Assembly (NCBI GenBank): GCA_030323885.1
Contig: CM059197.1
Coordinates: 27,919,178-27,983,177 of the forward strand
Direction: 5' to 3'
Length of the DNA stretch: 64,000 bases
DNA from: Branchipolynoe longqiensis
Lineage: Eukaryota; Annelida; Polychaeta; Phyllodocida; Polynoidae
Shown here: positions 21,206 to 33,000 of the stretch, piece after piece
Layout of the letters: each line of letters opens with the position of its first letter
Numbering within the stretch: position 1 is the first letter of the stretch
Translations under genes and position numbers: made by a program
The notes under the pieces: model-generated
Databases searched by the model: none
What the model saw: only the letters and a program-made list of their open reading frames with translations
What the model was told of the DNA's origin: nothing

Positions 21206-21947
21206 TACCCCTGTCACACTACAACGTAACAAGCCAACGTGATCCTAACGTGGTCATTTTTCGTCATTACGTTGGGTTACGTCATGATGATGTCAGAATG
21301 ACGTTAGAATGACGTCGAGCTACGTCCCATTACGTCGTGTTACGTCGAGTTACGTCGAGTTACGTCAAGTTTTGGACATGTTCAAAACTGTCCACGTAGG
21401 TCGAACGTAAGGGTTTACGTTCGCCGTACGTTCTGTTCACGTTCAGTGAACGTCAATGACGTTAAACGGATGTTAGGCAAACGTTCCTCACTACGTTCCA
21501 CTACGTTCCACTACGTTCCACTACGTTCCACTCGTTGACCCACATTAAAGCTGGTGGAAACGTCCATGCGGCGTAATGGGAAAGTCAGGAGAACGTGAGG
21601 AGAACGTGAGGAGAACGTCAGGAGAATGTCAGGAGAACGTCAGGAGAACGTCAGGAGAACGTCAAGAGAACGTGCATTCAACGTACGTTCAACGTCTCAT
21701 GACATAGCTAACGTCACGTAACATTCTTCTGGCGATGGAATAACGTTCATAACGTTCTGTGATCGTCATTACGTTGACCTCTCTCGTTGAATGACGGTAT
21801 CACTATGCTTTACCGACATTACGCTCTCGTCCACTATGCTGCATCCACGTTCAACTTGTGCCCAAATTTGCATATTACGCCCAGAAGTTGAACGTTCTTC
21901 ACGTTCTCCATACGCTGACGTCATTACGTCGTAGTGTGACAGTGCCA
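21206..21947. mobile_element. Word-repeat element E2 (ACGT words, TAA target duplication)
   Basis: A 742-bp element with ends TACCCCTGTCACACTACAAC and, read inward, TGGCACTGTCACACTACGAC, and TAA on both sides (21203-21205, 21948-21950). AACGT/ACGTC words occur roughly every ten bases. They include four tandem CTACGTTCCA units (about 21490-21533) and about seven AGGAGAACGTC units (about 21587-21665). It carries the same landmarks as E1 in the same order: a GTTTTGGACATGTTCAAAAC core, a CACTACGTTCCAC block, a TTAAAGCTGGTGGAAACGTC block, and TTCTTCTGGCGATGG. Confidence 0.85.
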
Positions 21948-22196
21948 TAAGAGAATGATTCAATTGGTTAAAAACATATAATATAATTAATTTATGAATG
22001 CAACTGTAATTGATTGGACCTGAGGCCAAGAAGAGCTTCTGCCGGTACTCGGCTGCAAAGTGTTCAACCATCAATGTAATTAGCTTTGACAGCTTTCAAG
22101 CGGTTGTCAGTTCATGGATGTTCACGCTCCGTTGCCTCCTTCACCAGTACAATGCATTAGTACACGGTTGGCTGATTTTCTTATCTAGTCTAGACA

Positions 22197-22440
22197 TGGA
22201 GTTTAATAACTTTGCTAATGATTATGTTTTCCATATGTTGCACAGTTACAATTGTTTAGAACATTATAACTTTGCTAACGATTATGTGTAGCGTATGTTG
22301 CACAGTTAGAATTGTTTAGAACGTTATAACTTTGTAATGATTATGTTTTCTGTATGTTGCATAGTTACACTTGTTTATAACGTTATAACTTTGCTAATGA
22401 TTATGTTTGCTGCATGTCGCAAAGGTACATTTTAGCCTTA
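22197..22440. repeat. 61-bp tandem repeat, 4 units
   Basis: Units of TAACTTTGCTAATGATTATG followed by TTTTC-ATATGTTGCACAGTTA and AATTGTTTAGAACAT. The 93-codon ORF at 22010-22291 runs into this repeat. Confidence 0.85.
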
Positions 22441-22904
22441 ACCGTGAAGCCATTTTGTAGTCCGGATACAGATACGACTAGGGAAGTATAGGTCAGATAC
22501 ACTTCAGGCAAGATTATTCAATGTACTCCCAATATATTTAATATGGATATACCATGTTATTCAATATATAGCATGCCAATAAGTATATCTCTATAAATAT
22601 GTGTATGCTGTCATATGGTATTTAACAATTATATTTGAGTAAAGAAACCAGTGTATGTGTTAACGAATTTGAGAAATTAATCAAATACAGTGTAGTTGAA
22701 CTGATCCTATGGCCTTCTTCATACATGTAGTAGTATCTTTAGCACATTGATATTTCTTGCTTTATTCATATATTTGTTAATAGTATTGCTAATTTTGTTC
22801 GTTATTTAAAATTCATTGGTCTTTGCAGATTCTATGTAAAAACTCTGCACATGCCAGTTGTTGGATGGTGAAGAATATTGTTTTTGATTAATATCTTGTT
22901 TAGT
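22441..22904. other. Unassigned spacer
   Basis: No gene or repeat recognised; AT-rich. Confidence 0.4.
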
Positions 22905-23430
22905 GGATATACATATAATATGTATAATATGTATAATATATATAATATATATATATAATATATATAATATATAATATGTATAATATGTATAATATGTATA
23001 ATATATATAATATATATATAATATATATATATATATAAAATAAATAATATATATACTATATATGATATATATGATATATATGATATATATGATATACATG
23101 AGATATATGACATATATGTTATATATATATATAATATATATAATATATATACCATATATAACATATATACAGTATGTAACATATATAACATGTATACCAT
23201 ATATAACATGTATAACAGGTATACCATGTATAACATATATACCATACATACGATGTGTAACATATATAACATATGTAACATATATAATATATATAATATA
23301 TATACTATTGATAATATATATAATATTTATAATATATATAATATATAATATATATGATATATAATATATATATATATATAATATATATAATATATATAAT
23401 ATATATAATATATATAATATATATAATTCA
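22905..23430. repeat. Long AT block with 9-bp higher-order pattern
   Basis: About 520 bases dominated by ATATAT with occasional G or C, including a GATATATAT 9-mer array near 23060-23110 and TATAACATA words near 23160-23260. It produces a 209-codon Ile/Tyr ORF, which is an artefact. Confidence 0.9.
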
Positions 23431-23483
23431 CTCAACGAGACAAACAGGACAAAGCAAATATAGATCTTAATATAACAACAACG

Positions 23484-23489
23484 TTTATT
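23484..23489 (-). terminator. Polyadenylation signal AATAAA
   Basis: AATAAA on the minus strand, ~255 bases beyond the stop of the tyrosine-recombinase frame. This fits the 3' end of that transcript. Confidence 0.35.
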
Positions 23490-23743
23490 AAAGAAAAATA
23501 AGTCTGTAACTTCCAGGAAGTTGGGCGATCATGAATGACTGAGCTTATATGGTGCCAGTGCCTCGGTTAACTAGTACATATATAACACAGTAATAAAGCC
23601 GTAATTAGAGGACCAGAATAGGCCAGTAGTAACAAGATACAAATGCTATGTTCGGAATTATGAATCAGTAAATAACTTGGATATGATAGGTAACAGTAAC
23701 AGAAACAGTTAACAGGATCATGACTTATACAAACTACCAGCGC

Positions 23744-24375
23744 TCAAACCAATAATTGTCCGAGCACTGCGGGGGCTGCACTGATATGTATGTTTTGTAG
23801 GTAGACATTTAGTGCCAAACTTCTCCAAGTACCAGCTGACATGAGATCATCCAGGGTCAGTCCAGTGCCATGACATGCCTGAGCGGCTCCTCTCCTAAGG
23901 CTATGGAGGGTGAAGCCCTTGTTGATACTGAAAACTTGGAAGGAAGCTCGTCTAGGGGCCCTCGACAGAGTGGCATTTGTCAGCGGAAGCCCTGTCGGCA
24001 ATAAGAATGCTGGAGAGTCTTCAGGCTCGTAGTGGACAGCACAAAGAACCAGGGAGAGCAGGGAGTTTGAAAATGACTGGCGCAGCTGAAGCAAATCTAG
24101 TCTAGGTGGATCTTATCATTACCATGAGTGAATCAGATGTAGTTTTAACATTTTGAATTTAATTATATGTGGGTTATCAGGCAGGGAAACTGAGTTAGGG
24201 ACCAACTTGCTTTGATGTATCAGAGTAAAATAACCTATCAGTAAGGCGGCTATCAAGACTACTGCGGCTGGTGTTAAACTATAGAGGAACCTGATCAGGC
24301 GTTTAAACTCGGTGCTAGTGATTGGAGGTGCATGCACTAATATGTGTGTCAAATTCTTTAACAAACCTCTTTTCA
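23744..24375 (-). pseudogene. Tyrosine recombinase catalytic-domain fragment
   Basis: Two minus-strand frames give the C-terminal half of a tyrosine recombinase. The upstream frame (24119-24375) has a PPITSTEFKRLIRFLYSL helix, then ALLIGYFTLIHQSKLVP, a pattern seen in eukaryotic transposon-borne recombinases. The downstream frame (23744-24094) has PAFLLPTGLPLT, the His-x-x-Arg box FTLHSLRRGAAQACH (His codon at 23903-23905), AGTW in the His/Trp position, and a Tyr in NVYL as candidate nucleophile. The first catalytic Arg region is not clearly placed. The two parts lie in different frames with a stop between them. The N-terminal half is absent: a SINE-A copy begins at ~24378. Family: Crypton or a Ngaro-like YR retroelement; it is not the same lineage as the DIRS element at 51439. 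Confidence 0.65.
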
Positions 24376-24377
24376 TC

Positions 24378-24592
24378 ATGACCCGATATCCCACCGAGTC
24401 ACGTTATCCTGACACTGAGGCAACCAGTCCTTGCCCTATCCTAATAATGCTGAGCACCTGGTTAGGAAGCAACAAGTATCAATGTTTAAGTCATTGGTTT
24501 TACTCGACCAGGGTTCGAACCCACGATCCCACGATCTACCAACACGGGAGACGGACGCTCTAACTCATTCGGCCATCCCGTCTGGTCTGAAA
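24378..24592 (-). mobile_element. SINE-A copy, 3' truncated
   Basis: From ACCCGATATCCCACCGAGTC to a complete head (CATTCGGCCATCCCGTCTGG). The tail part is missing and it abuts the recombinase fragment. Confidence 0.85.
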
Positions 24593-24924
24593 TAAAGTGG
24601 GATTGTCTTATTTGATGTGCATTCAGTCAGAATATGATCGTTAATTTTGATTTGTTTTGTCATGCCTCTGAAATAAAGTCGGATTGTCTTATCTTATGTG
24701 CATTCAGTCTGAATATGATCGTAACTTTCTGTGTGCTTTCAATCTTGAAATGGAGTGTGTGTTTCTATTGTGTAGCGTGCTTCTATTGGGACATATATGG
24801 TAAGCATTTGACCTATATATTTAGCAGTTTATATTGCAAATTCCCGTGGTTATGTCAACAATCCAGCTTCCAGACACTCTTTCTAATTGGATGTCTAACA
24901 GAACTGTCATTGAGACAGGTTGGT

Positions 24925-25263
24925 TGTTGTTGTTGTACGACCTGGCAACATGTAAGGTCATATCAGGATGGGTATGGACTTGTGACCGTGTGCACTCATG
25001 ATGACTTTATAATGCTAATCCACTGGGAGACCAGGCCACCAGTACCATGACCTGATATCCCATTCAGTCACATCATCCTGATAGAGCCAACCAGTCCTTG
25101 CTGTATCCTAATAATGCAGAGTGCCTGACTACGAAGCGGCAAGTATACATTTTTAAGTCATTGGTTTGACTCGACCAGGGTTCCAACCAGTCGGTTTCGA
25201 ATCAAAATATCTACCAAAGCGGGAGCCGGACGCTCAGCTCATTCGGCCATTCAGTCTGGTCTA
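24925..25263 (-). mobile_element. SINE-A copy
   Basis: TTGTTGTACGACCTGGCAAC through CATTCGGCCATTCAGTCTGG, with a duplicated segment at the T arm (CAGTCGGTTTCGAATC). Confidence 0.85.
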
Positions 25264-25448
25264 TATGGAGAGAGTGTTGTGGGAGTAACTAGTGGCTTAT
25301 CTAAGTGCAGCATATTATCTTTATTCTGGACCCAACTTTCTTCAGCAGCATGGATTTGCTAGGTTCAGCAATAGCGATTCGGTCTGACAGCACCCCGTGT
25401 GGTGATCACGTGACTGCTACTTACCGAAAGTCCCCAGGCCCTTCCAAC

Positions 25449-25623
25449 CTGACTATATGGGGTTGAGTCGGTACGGCCACCGCTTACTACGTCGGCAATC
25501 CTGGGATCGATCCCCGGCCTAGTTCAACTAAGTCCTTACACCAGTTGGAATGTATCGCTACCTCGCCTGACCGTTTCTTATATGACCTTATATACTGCCA
25601 GGACTTAAATCCCAAACAAACAA
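25449..25623 (+). mobile_element. SINE-A copy with internal deletion
   Basis: Head (TCGGTACGGCCACCGCTTAC, GATCGATCCCCGGCC) joined directly to the tail (TATATGACCTTATATACTGC). The central ~170 bases are missing. Confidence 0.6.
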
Positions 25624-26100
25624 AGCTTGCACGATGCTCCCTATTCCCGTGTCTAAGCAAGGATAATATCAGGATGACGTGATGAAGTGAGAGTGAGTGA
25701 GCTTTATGGGTCATGATGCTATCAGCACGGTAAATCAACGATGCAACACTAAAAGGTCGCCATTTGTGCGCAGTATCACAATTCAATGGGTATGCAGGTG
25801 TTGCAATACCTCAAGGAGTTTGATGCCCCTGCCCTGCAGAGTTGTAAACCACTGCCTTGTGGTACAGGTTCTTGACAGAACAGAAGGCTAAGTGAGCAAA
25901 CCCTAAACAGAAAACCATGTCACTGTGGCAGCATTAAGGGCGGTTGATGTATGGAACTCCCAAGATCTCCCAACCAGCCACTGCAGGGACAAATAGTTCT
26001 TCTGGGTGTGAGACCTCTATTTCCTCCCCGAGAGAGTGCTGCTGGTAACTTGCAAAAGCCAGCAGCACTTCAACACTTTTGCAGGCAGCTTTCATGAAAT
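25624..26100. other. Unassigned spacer
   Basis: No gene recognised; may be the 5' part of the truncated LINE copy that ends at 26172. Confidence 0.35.
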
Positions 26101-26172
26101 GAGAGCAGCAGTCAAGTAATGAAAGCAGTCTTTGTCGCATCGCAACTGACAGCATGATGATGATGATGATCA
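26101..26172 (+). mobile_element. LINE 3' end, 5' truncated
   Basis: GCAGTCAAGTAATGAAAGCA, GTCTTTGTCGCATCGCAACT and GACAGCATGATG followed by (ATG)n. This is the same stop codon, 3' UTR and microsatellite tail as the minus-strand LINE at 57128. Confidence 0.7.
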
Positions 26173-26192
26173 CAATTCAATCACCATCCAGA

Positions 26193-26235
26193 TATGACCT
26201 TAGATTTTACTAGGACGTCAACCTCCAATACACAA
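26193..26235 (+). mobile_element. SINE-A tail fragment
   Basis: CAGATATGACCTTAGATTTT ACTAGGACGTCAA; last ~40 bases only. Confidence 0.6.
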
Positions 26236-26358
26236 ACCCAACTGATGTACCAGAACACAGCAAATGCCAGTAGGAGTGTGTGTGTGCCTGGAATAGGATT
26301 CTAAGGGGGCCAAGCAAGGGCACCCATTAAGTATATATATATATATATATATATATAT

Positions 26359-26611
26359 GAGCCTGTCTCAAAAGGTGACAACTCTTCTTTTTTGTCCATT
26401 TTAATGATTGCCACAAAACAGCATAGAAACGATTACACTGAAAACACAAGGACATTTGCTTCAAATCAATATGTATTCTATTGGGATTATGCAACACCAT
26501 GTAAAAAACAAATCAGTTTATCCTGAGCAAATGCATAAGCACATAGTATGTTGATTGTTACAATGGACAAGGTTTTGTCCCATATTGCTTAGGACCTTTT
26601 GAGACAGTCTC
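26359..26611. mobile_element. MITE-N copy 3 in a TA microsatellite
   Basis: GAGCCTGTCTCAAAAGGTGA to ACCTTTTGAGACAGTCTC, with (AT)n of ~14 repeats on the left and ~6 on the right. Confidence 0.9.
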
Positions 26612-26879
26612 ATATATATATATATCCTTGGGAGTCTCTTAATACAGATATTCAATGCTCGTGAATTGCACGTGGCGTGTCTATGAACTGCAAGGGAATT
26701 AATCAGGTGTCATGCATTTCTTGTGGGCATGCACGCCAGTAGTCTACGCTCACAGTAAAGAAAACATGATGTGCCCTCAAATGTGTGTGCGATGCCATAA
26801 ACACATGGCTAATGTACGATGACGAAAGATTTGTACCCTCCTAATATAACATCAAATTTGTGTATTTTGTCAGAAATTT

Positions 26880-27372
26880 GAGTATGTACGTTTCACATGA
26901 CATATGTGCGTGCTCTCATGTCTGTGCAGGGCCTGATGTGACATGACATGCGAGTGTACTCTCCCAAGTCTGTGGCTATCCAACATAGGTACTGTCACAC
27001 ATTAGTTCATCTTGATGTGACAGAAAATAGGTGTGCGCTGTCACAAACATCTGCCTATCCTCAGGCGATAGAACAGTTGTGTTAACATTTACAAATCTGT
27101 GCTCCACCTGATGTGACATCAAATGTGTGTGCCCAGTTACAAATCTACCCATCATGATATGACATGAAATATGTGTACCCTGTCAAAAATCTGCATATAC
27201 TGTATGAGCACTATCAGGATATCTACCCATCATGCTATGACATGAAATATATGTGCACTATCAGTAATCTTCCCATACTGTATGTGCGTTATCACGATAT
27301 GTACCTATCATCATGTGACATCAAGCATGTGTGCGCTGTCACAAATCTCTGCCCGCCCTGATATGACAACAC
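26880..27372. repeat. Degenerate ~74-bp tandem repeat
   Basis: Units around GACATGAAATATGTGTACCC, TGTCAAAAATCTGC and ATCTACCCATCATG; four clear and several weak units. Confidence 0.65.
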
Positions 27373-27544
27373 CAGATGTTCCTGAGATAGTATAAAGCTG
27401 CGATCACGTCCAGACTCCGGAGCCCTTCATTACACACGCCGCCTCTGTGTTCTTCCCGCAGACTTTTTGCCACTGCACATTTAACGTTCGCTATTCTGGT
27501 AGGACATGGGCTACCCAGATTAGTGCAACCCACCCTCACGCTCC

Positions 27545-28440
27545 CCCGCCCGCAGCACCCTCTGCCTCCAGTAGCCATACACATAGTGCTGACTCTTTTC
27601 CTCCCACAAGCCCTCCCCCCGCCCACACCACCCTCCGCCCCCAGTAGCCATACACAGAGCGCCAACTCGTTTCCTCCAACAAGCCCTCCCCACCCTGCCC
27701 ACACCACCCTCAGCCTCTAGTAGCCATACACATAGAGCCAACTCTTTTCTTTCTACAAGCCCCCCCCCCCCCCACGCACACACCACCCTCAGCCTCTAGT
27801 AGCCATACACATAGAGCCAACTCTTTTCTTTCTACAAGCCCCACCCCCGCACACACCACCCTCAGACTCTAGTAGCCATACACATAGAGCCAACTCTTTT
27901 CTTTCTACAAGCCCCCCCCCCCCCACGCACACACCACCCTCAGCCTCTAGTAGCCATACACATAGAGCCAACTCTTTTCTTTCTACAAGCCCCACCCCGC
28001 ACACACCACCCTCAGACTCTAGTAGCCATACACATAGAGCCAACTCTTTTCTTTCTACAACCCCCCCCCCCCCCGCACACACCACCCTCAGCCTCTAGTA
28101 GCCATACACATAGCGCCAACTCGTTTCCTCCACCAACCCCTCCCCACCCGCCCACACAACCCTCTGCCTCCAGTAGCCATACACATAGCGCCGACTCTTT
28201 TCCTCCCACAAGCCCCCCCCCTGGGCACACCAGCCAACTCCACCAGTAGCCATACACATAGCGCCAACTCTTTTCCTCCCACAAGCCCTCCCCACCCACC
28301 CACACGACCCTCTGCCTCCAGTAGCCATACACATAGCGCCAACTCTTTTCCGACGACAAGCCCTCCCCCCACCCACACCACACTCTGCCTCCAGTAGCCA
28401 TACACATAAGACCGACTCCTTTTCCTCCCACAAGCCCATT
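27545..28440. repeat. 75-bp minisatellite, 12 units
   Basis: GTAGCCATACACATA recurs every ~73-78 bases from 27571 to 28396, with CCAACTCTTTTC, TTTCTACAAGCC and variable C runs between. The unit is about 25 codons, so long Gly/Val/Trp ORFs appear on the minus strand; these are not genes. Confidence 0.95.
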
Positions 28441-29480
28441 CCACCCCCTCCGCCCCTTCCTCCTCCACCGCTCCCACCGCCCCCTCCGTTCCCACCGACT
28501 TAAATAGGCCCGACGTACTTAGTATTCAGTGTGCGACGTGCCTATTTAAAGTACTTGATACTGCCCGGTACCGGCGATCAGTACCTAAATACACCCTACG
28601 AATGCCAGGTACCCGGCGTGGCGCGTGATTCTGCACGGATTAGGAGCTTCATCCAAAGCCGTGGTATGCAGCTTGTGCAGAATGCAATAAAAGGATATGC
28701 TATAAACATAGCCGGATCTTGTTGAGTCTTCGCGATGAAGTACTTTGGGTGGCGCTCCGGATAGGCATAATCCGATAATGTTTCCTAGTCGCGTTGATTT
28801 ATTAAACATGAGTTGGGAGGCGGTAGGGTTTGAATTTGATATAAGCAAAGAGTAAAATCTAAATAAAGGGATAATAAGGGTAATAGGATTTTAAGAGATT
28901 GTTTTGCTAATCAATCTTCACCTGTATAATTCTTCAGCACTGAGCAACTGGTCTTCAGGCCGTGATTAACAACTTCAATTATTTACCCTATTTCATTAAG
29001 TGAAGTAATTTATAACGACAGTTAAGTAGAAAATATTACTAATTTCAGCCCGGATGATCTGGTGTATCTATCGGGAGAAAGCATTCAATATTTGCATTGG
29101 TGTGGAGGTGTTATGTTGGTGGGTTTCTCCGTGGCTACATTCTGGGTAGAGGTAAGATGTTCAGGAATGGATGCGATGATTTCCCCCAGTGGACTTAATA
29201 TCACCTATATGGATTTGCTAATATACTAATAGCTTGCTAGTTGACCAAATGTAAGTATCATAATAGAGTTTTCATATTTGTCCGTATATCCGCATTCCCT
29301 AATATATAAATGAGCTTCTTTATAATTTCCTAATACATTAATTGTCAATGACATGTTGAGCTTTGAAGATGACTTGCTTGGGATTGAACAAGCCTAATGA
29401 GTGTTTCACAATGAACCAGGGTATTGAACTTTGCCGCGGAGCATGCGCAGTGAGTCATGACCGCACAACATTAGTTCTGG
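28441..29480. other. Unassigned region
   Basis: Starts C-rich. A 10-bp inverted repeat TTAAATAGGC/GCCTATTTAA lies at about 28500-28552. CTGGTCTTCAGGC at ~28950 resembles the retrotransposon-tail motif at 42050. No gene recognised. Confidence 0.4.
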
Positions 29481-30225
29481 ACAGCACTACCACCTTATGG
29501 GAGGTTGGTGGTGGATAAGACCTTTTCAACAAAGTATGCTGCACACTGAGGTGCTACCTATAGTATTAATTCCTAACACTGCCGTCAGAGGGCTGGATGG
29601 TGGTGGATATCCTCTATATGACCTTTACCACAAAGTATACTGGACACTGAGCTGCTACCTATAGTATTAATTCCTAAAACTGCCGTCAGAGGACAGGTTG
29701 GTGGTGGATATTCTCTATATGACCTTCACCACAAAGTATGCTGCAGACTGGGCTGCTACATATAGTATTAATTCCTAACACTGCCGTCAGAGGGAAGGTT
29801 GGTGGTGGATATCCTCTATAGGACCTTCACCACAAAGTATGCTGCACACTGAGGTGCTACCTATAGTATTCATTCCTAACACTGCCGTCAGAGGGCAGGT
29901 TGATGGTGGATATCCTCTATATGGTCTTCATCACAAAGTATGCTGCAGACTGCGTTGTAAACTATAGTACTAATTCCTAACACTGCCGTCAGAGGGCAGG
30001 TTGGTGGTGGATATCCTCTATATGACCTTTACCACAAAGTATGCTGCAGACTGAGCTGCTACCTATAGTATTAATTCCTAACACTGCTGCCAGAGGGCTG
30101 GTTCGTGGTGGATATTCTCTATAAGACCATTACAACATAACATGCTGGACACTGAGCTGCTGTCCACAATACTAGTTCTCCACACTGCCAACAGAGTGCA
30201 GGTTAGTAATGAATATCTTCAGTAG
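29481..30225. repeat. 100-bp minisatellite, 7-8 units
   Basis: GGTGGTGGATATCCTCTATA recurs at 29505, 29600, 29700, 29801, 29902, 30003, 30104 and 30204. ACTGCCGTCAGAGGGCAGGT and CACAAAGTATGCTGCACACT lie in each unit. Confidence 0.95.
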
Positions 30226-30245
30226 CACCATGTCTATTGCATATT

Positions 30246-30502
30246 GCAATGATTGGTTGGTTGTTAGGAGTTTTACGTCCCGGCAACTTTTATGTCATAT
30301 CAGCATGGGTACCGACTTGTGACATTGCGCACTCATGGCAACTTTATAGTATTGCCCCACTGGGAGACCAGGCCACCAGCATCATGACTTTATATCCCAC
30401 TCAGTCACATTCTCCTGACACTGAGCCAACTAGTCCTTGCTGTATCCTAATGATGCCGAGCGCCGGGATAGGAGGTGACAAGTATCAATGTCTAAGTCAT
30501 TC
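30246..30502 (-). mobile_element. SINE-A copy without head
   Basis: GGAGTTTTACGTCCCGGCAA to CAAGTATCAATGTCTAAGTC. The tRNA head is replaced by the SINE-C block that follows. Confidence 0.8.
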
Positions 30503-30890
30503 TATTGCAATGACACTTGTAATCAATGTGTCTGCCATCCAACCAGTGGTCCACCACTTGCTCATCAAAGGCTTATGGTATGTGCTGTGCTGTTTGTGGA
30601 AAAGTGCATATAAAAGATCCCTTGCTGCTTATCGGAAAGAGTAGCTGATGTGGCGGCAGCAGGTTTTCTCTATAGAAATATGTCAGAATCAGGCTTTCTA
30701 TCGACAAACTGTCTAATGGATGAAAACAAGTCTATTCAGACTTATCCATGATAGGCAGTATAAATCTTCTTTTTTTTTAAAGAAAAAAAAAAGAATTCTT
30801 GTATGTTTGACGCCCAGAAGCTGCTGATGAAAACCAATGTGCTCTAGAGGCATTGTTACATAAAACAAACTCCCACCCCCCCAATTTATC
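30503..30890 (+). mobile_element. SINE-C mosaic with molluscan-type core
   Basis: Contains TGTTTGTGGAAAAGTGCATA, TAAAAGATCCCTTGCTGC and later CCAATGTGCTCTAGAGGCAT with ACATAAAACAAACT, the order I know from molluscan SINEs. Between them (about 30690-30770) lies the tail module of SINE-B (GGCTTTCTATCGACAAACTG, ATGATAGGCAGTATAAATC). Either one SINE inserted into another, or the two families exchange tails. Confidence 0.7.
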
Positions 30891-31478
30891 GGCTGTTATT
30901 ATCATACCTTAATGTGTTCTTCCGTATTTATTCTACATACCAATGTTTGTTTAAATATTCATGACTTGCATTGCATTGGCGATGAACAAATAATAGTTCA
31001 ACAGATTGAATGTATTTACCACAAACAAAAGCTGAATTGTGAGTTGAGACCCACAACAATCTACCACCTGAAGGAAAGTTGGTGGTACGTAGAGTATATT
31101 AGCTACACAAATCCTTCCACAATTTACATTATTCAATGCAATCTGTCCTCATAAATATCTGCTAGCATTTACTCCAAATTCCACATTCCAAATTACAGGG
31201 TGGCTTTTTTTTAGCATGATTCGTTCACACCTCTGTCGCCTTTCCCTATCTATAAGTAATCATACTTGGGACACTGAGAGAATAGCATTGGTTCGACACC
31301 AGAGGCATTACCAGCACCGACATGAATATTAAACAAACACCAGATGGCGCCACCTGTGCCCGGTGAATCACGCTGGCGCGCATGTTCTTCTGCGACATGT
31401 GGCAAAAATGGCGGCAGAGGTGGCCATCTTTTCTTTTTTCTTTTTTGTTGCATTTCAGGAATGGCGAGCTTCTCGCCT
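30891..31478. other. Unassigned spacer
   Basis: No gene or repeat recognised. Confidence 0.4.
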
Positions 31479-32212
31479 GGGGCCGTATTCATGAGCTCGG
31501 GGTAGAGCTCTAACCATCGGGTATTGGTATCCCCCCCGGCTAACGGTGGAAAGTCTGTATTCATGAGCTTGGGGTAGCGCTACGCTGGGGCTCTAACCGG
31601 GGGGTACCCTACCCCAATTTCGAATGAGGGGTAAGCCACTACCCCGAGGGGTAGTGAGCGTGTCTGGCTCTGAATCTATTCAATGCGATCATATTTGATA
31701 GATTTACATACACAATAAGTGAAATTTGGTCAAATTAACCCTAAATGCGAAGCAAAATTAACGCTGCTGCCGCAAAGGCAGAGATATTAATATTGTCGAA
31801 TCGACAAATGTAAAGTACACAAATCGCCGCCGGCGCACCGACGTCGATATCCATACTGTCGACGTCAAGTAAAAATGGCCACCGCCGTCGCCGCCGAATC
31901 GGTGGGAATTTCTTACGCCCAAATCTATTAAATGCTGTCATATTTAACAGAATTACATACGCAATAAGTGAAATATTATCAATTTAACCCTAAATCCGAA
32001 CGAAATTCACGCTGCTGGTGAAAAGGCGGCGATATTAATATTTTTGAATCGACGAATGTAAACAAAGCGAAAGGGTAGCTATCCACACCGGCTAGAACAT
32101 TGGTGAATACCGCTTGACCTACTTAACCGCCACGGTTAAACCGCGGGATAGCTACCCAACGGCTAAGCCTAACCTCCGGCTAACCGTACCCCAAGCTCAT
32201 GAATAGGGGCCC
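31479..32212. mobile_element. Element V3 (GGGGCCGTATTCATGAGC termini)
   Basis: Left GGGGCCGTATTCATGAGCTC; right read inward GGGCCCCTATTCATGAGCTT. Both then read GGGGTA, and the terminal words GGTACCCTACCCC and GGCTAACC recur. Inside are two diverged copies (about 31675-31770 and 31920-32010) of the AT-rich core found in MITE-V. No clear target duplication. Confidence 0.7.
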
Positions 32213-32284
32213 TGAGCTGTTGGGATTTAATTATTAAGGACGAGAAAGTTCAATCATATACTTATTGGTGAGCGGTAAATATTG

Positions 32285-32332
32285 CAGGGTCCCCTGGGAT
32301 TAGTGCCGGGTCCCCTGGGATTAGTGCCGGGG
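32285..32332. repeat. 22-bp tandem duplication
   Basis: GGGTCCCCTGGGATTAGTGCC twice in a row. Confidence 0.85.
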
Positions 32333-32398
32333 CCAGTTAAAGAAGTAATAACGATGGATGCATTATTCATCAAATTCTTTTCCAGACATCACTCATTC

Positions 32399-32745
32399 GT
32401 ACCGGGCGCGGTAGCCGAATCGGTAGAGTGCGGGCCTCGCGTGCGGGAGATCGGGAGCTTCGTTCCCGGTTGAGTCAAACCAATGACTTATAAAGTTATA
32501 ATAGACTTGATACTTGTCGCTTCCTAGCCTGGCGCTCTGCATTAATAGGATGAGGGAAGAACTGGATGGCTCAGTGTCAGGATAATGTGACTGAGTAGGA
32601 TATCGGGTCGTGGTGCCGGCAGCCTGACTTCCCAGTGGGGCACTACTAAAAAGTCACCATGAGCGCGCACTGTCACGAGTAGGAACCCATCCGGATATGA
32701 CCGTAGATTTTGATAGGACGGAAAACTCCAACAAACAAACAATGA
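32399..32745 (+). mobile_element. SINE-A copy, full length
   Basis: CCGGGCGCGGTAGCCGAATC head, GAGTCAAACCAATGACTTAT, GGATAATGTGACTGAGTAGG, AACAAACAAAC tail. Confidence 0.9.
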
Positions 32746-32918
32746 TTCAGGTCATGGGATTTGAATCCCGTTTGAACTCTGACGGAACCAAATTAATCAC
32801 TTAACAATGTAATTCGTACTCGTTGCTACTTAGCCTGTCGCTCGGCCTCACCGACTATGGGCAAGGGCTAGAATTGTCCATAAATGAAATGTACCCACCC
32901 ACCTCCCTTAAAAGTTAA

Positions 32919-33000
32919 AGCTGCCCAGTCCGATGGCAATGAGTTTCTGGTATTCTTATCATAAATAAATAGTGTTAGTGGTGGAAATCTACCTCACCCC
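32919..33000. mobile_element. MITE-M terminal fragment
   Basis: AGCTGCCCAGTCCGATGGCA ATGAGTTTCTGG is a MITE-M left end; the rest and the right end were not found. Confidence 0.55.

Noticed and set aside
22806..23435. 209-codon minus-strand ORF and similar Tyr/Ile-rich ORFs at 23062, 58600, 63389 and 63541
   Set aside because: They are translations of AT microsatellites, whose hexamer-like words lack stops in some frames.
27545..28440. Possible CRISPR-like array (regular 75-bp spacing)
   Set aside because: Spacers are themselves near-identical C-rich sequence, the host is eukaryotic and no cas gene is present; it is a minisatellite.
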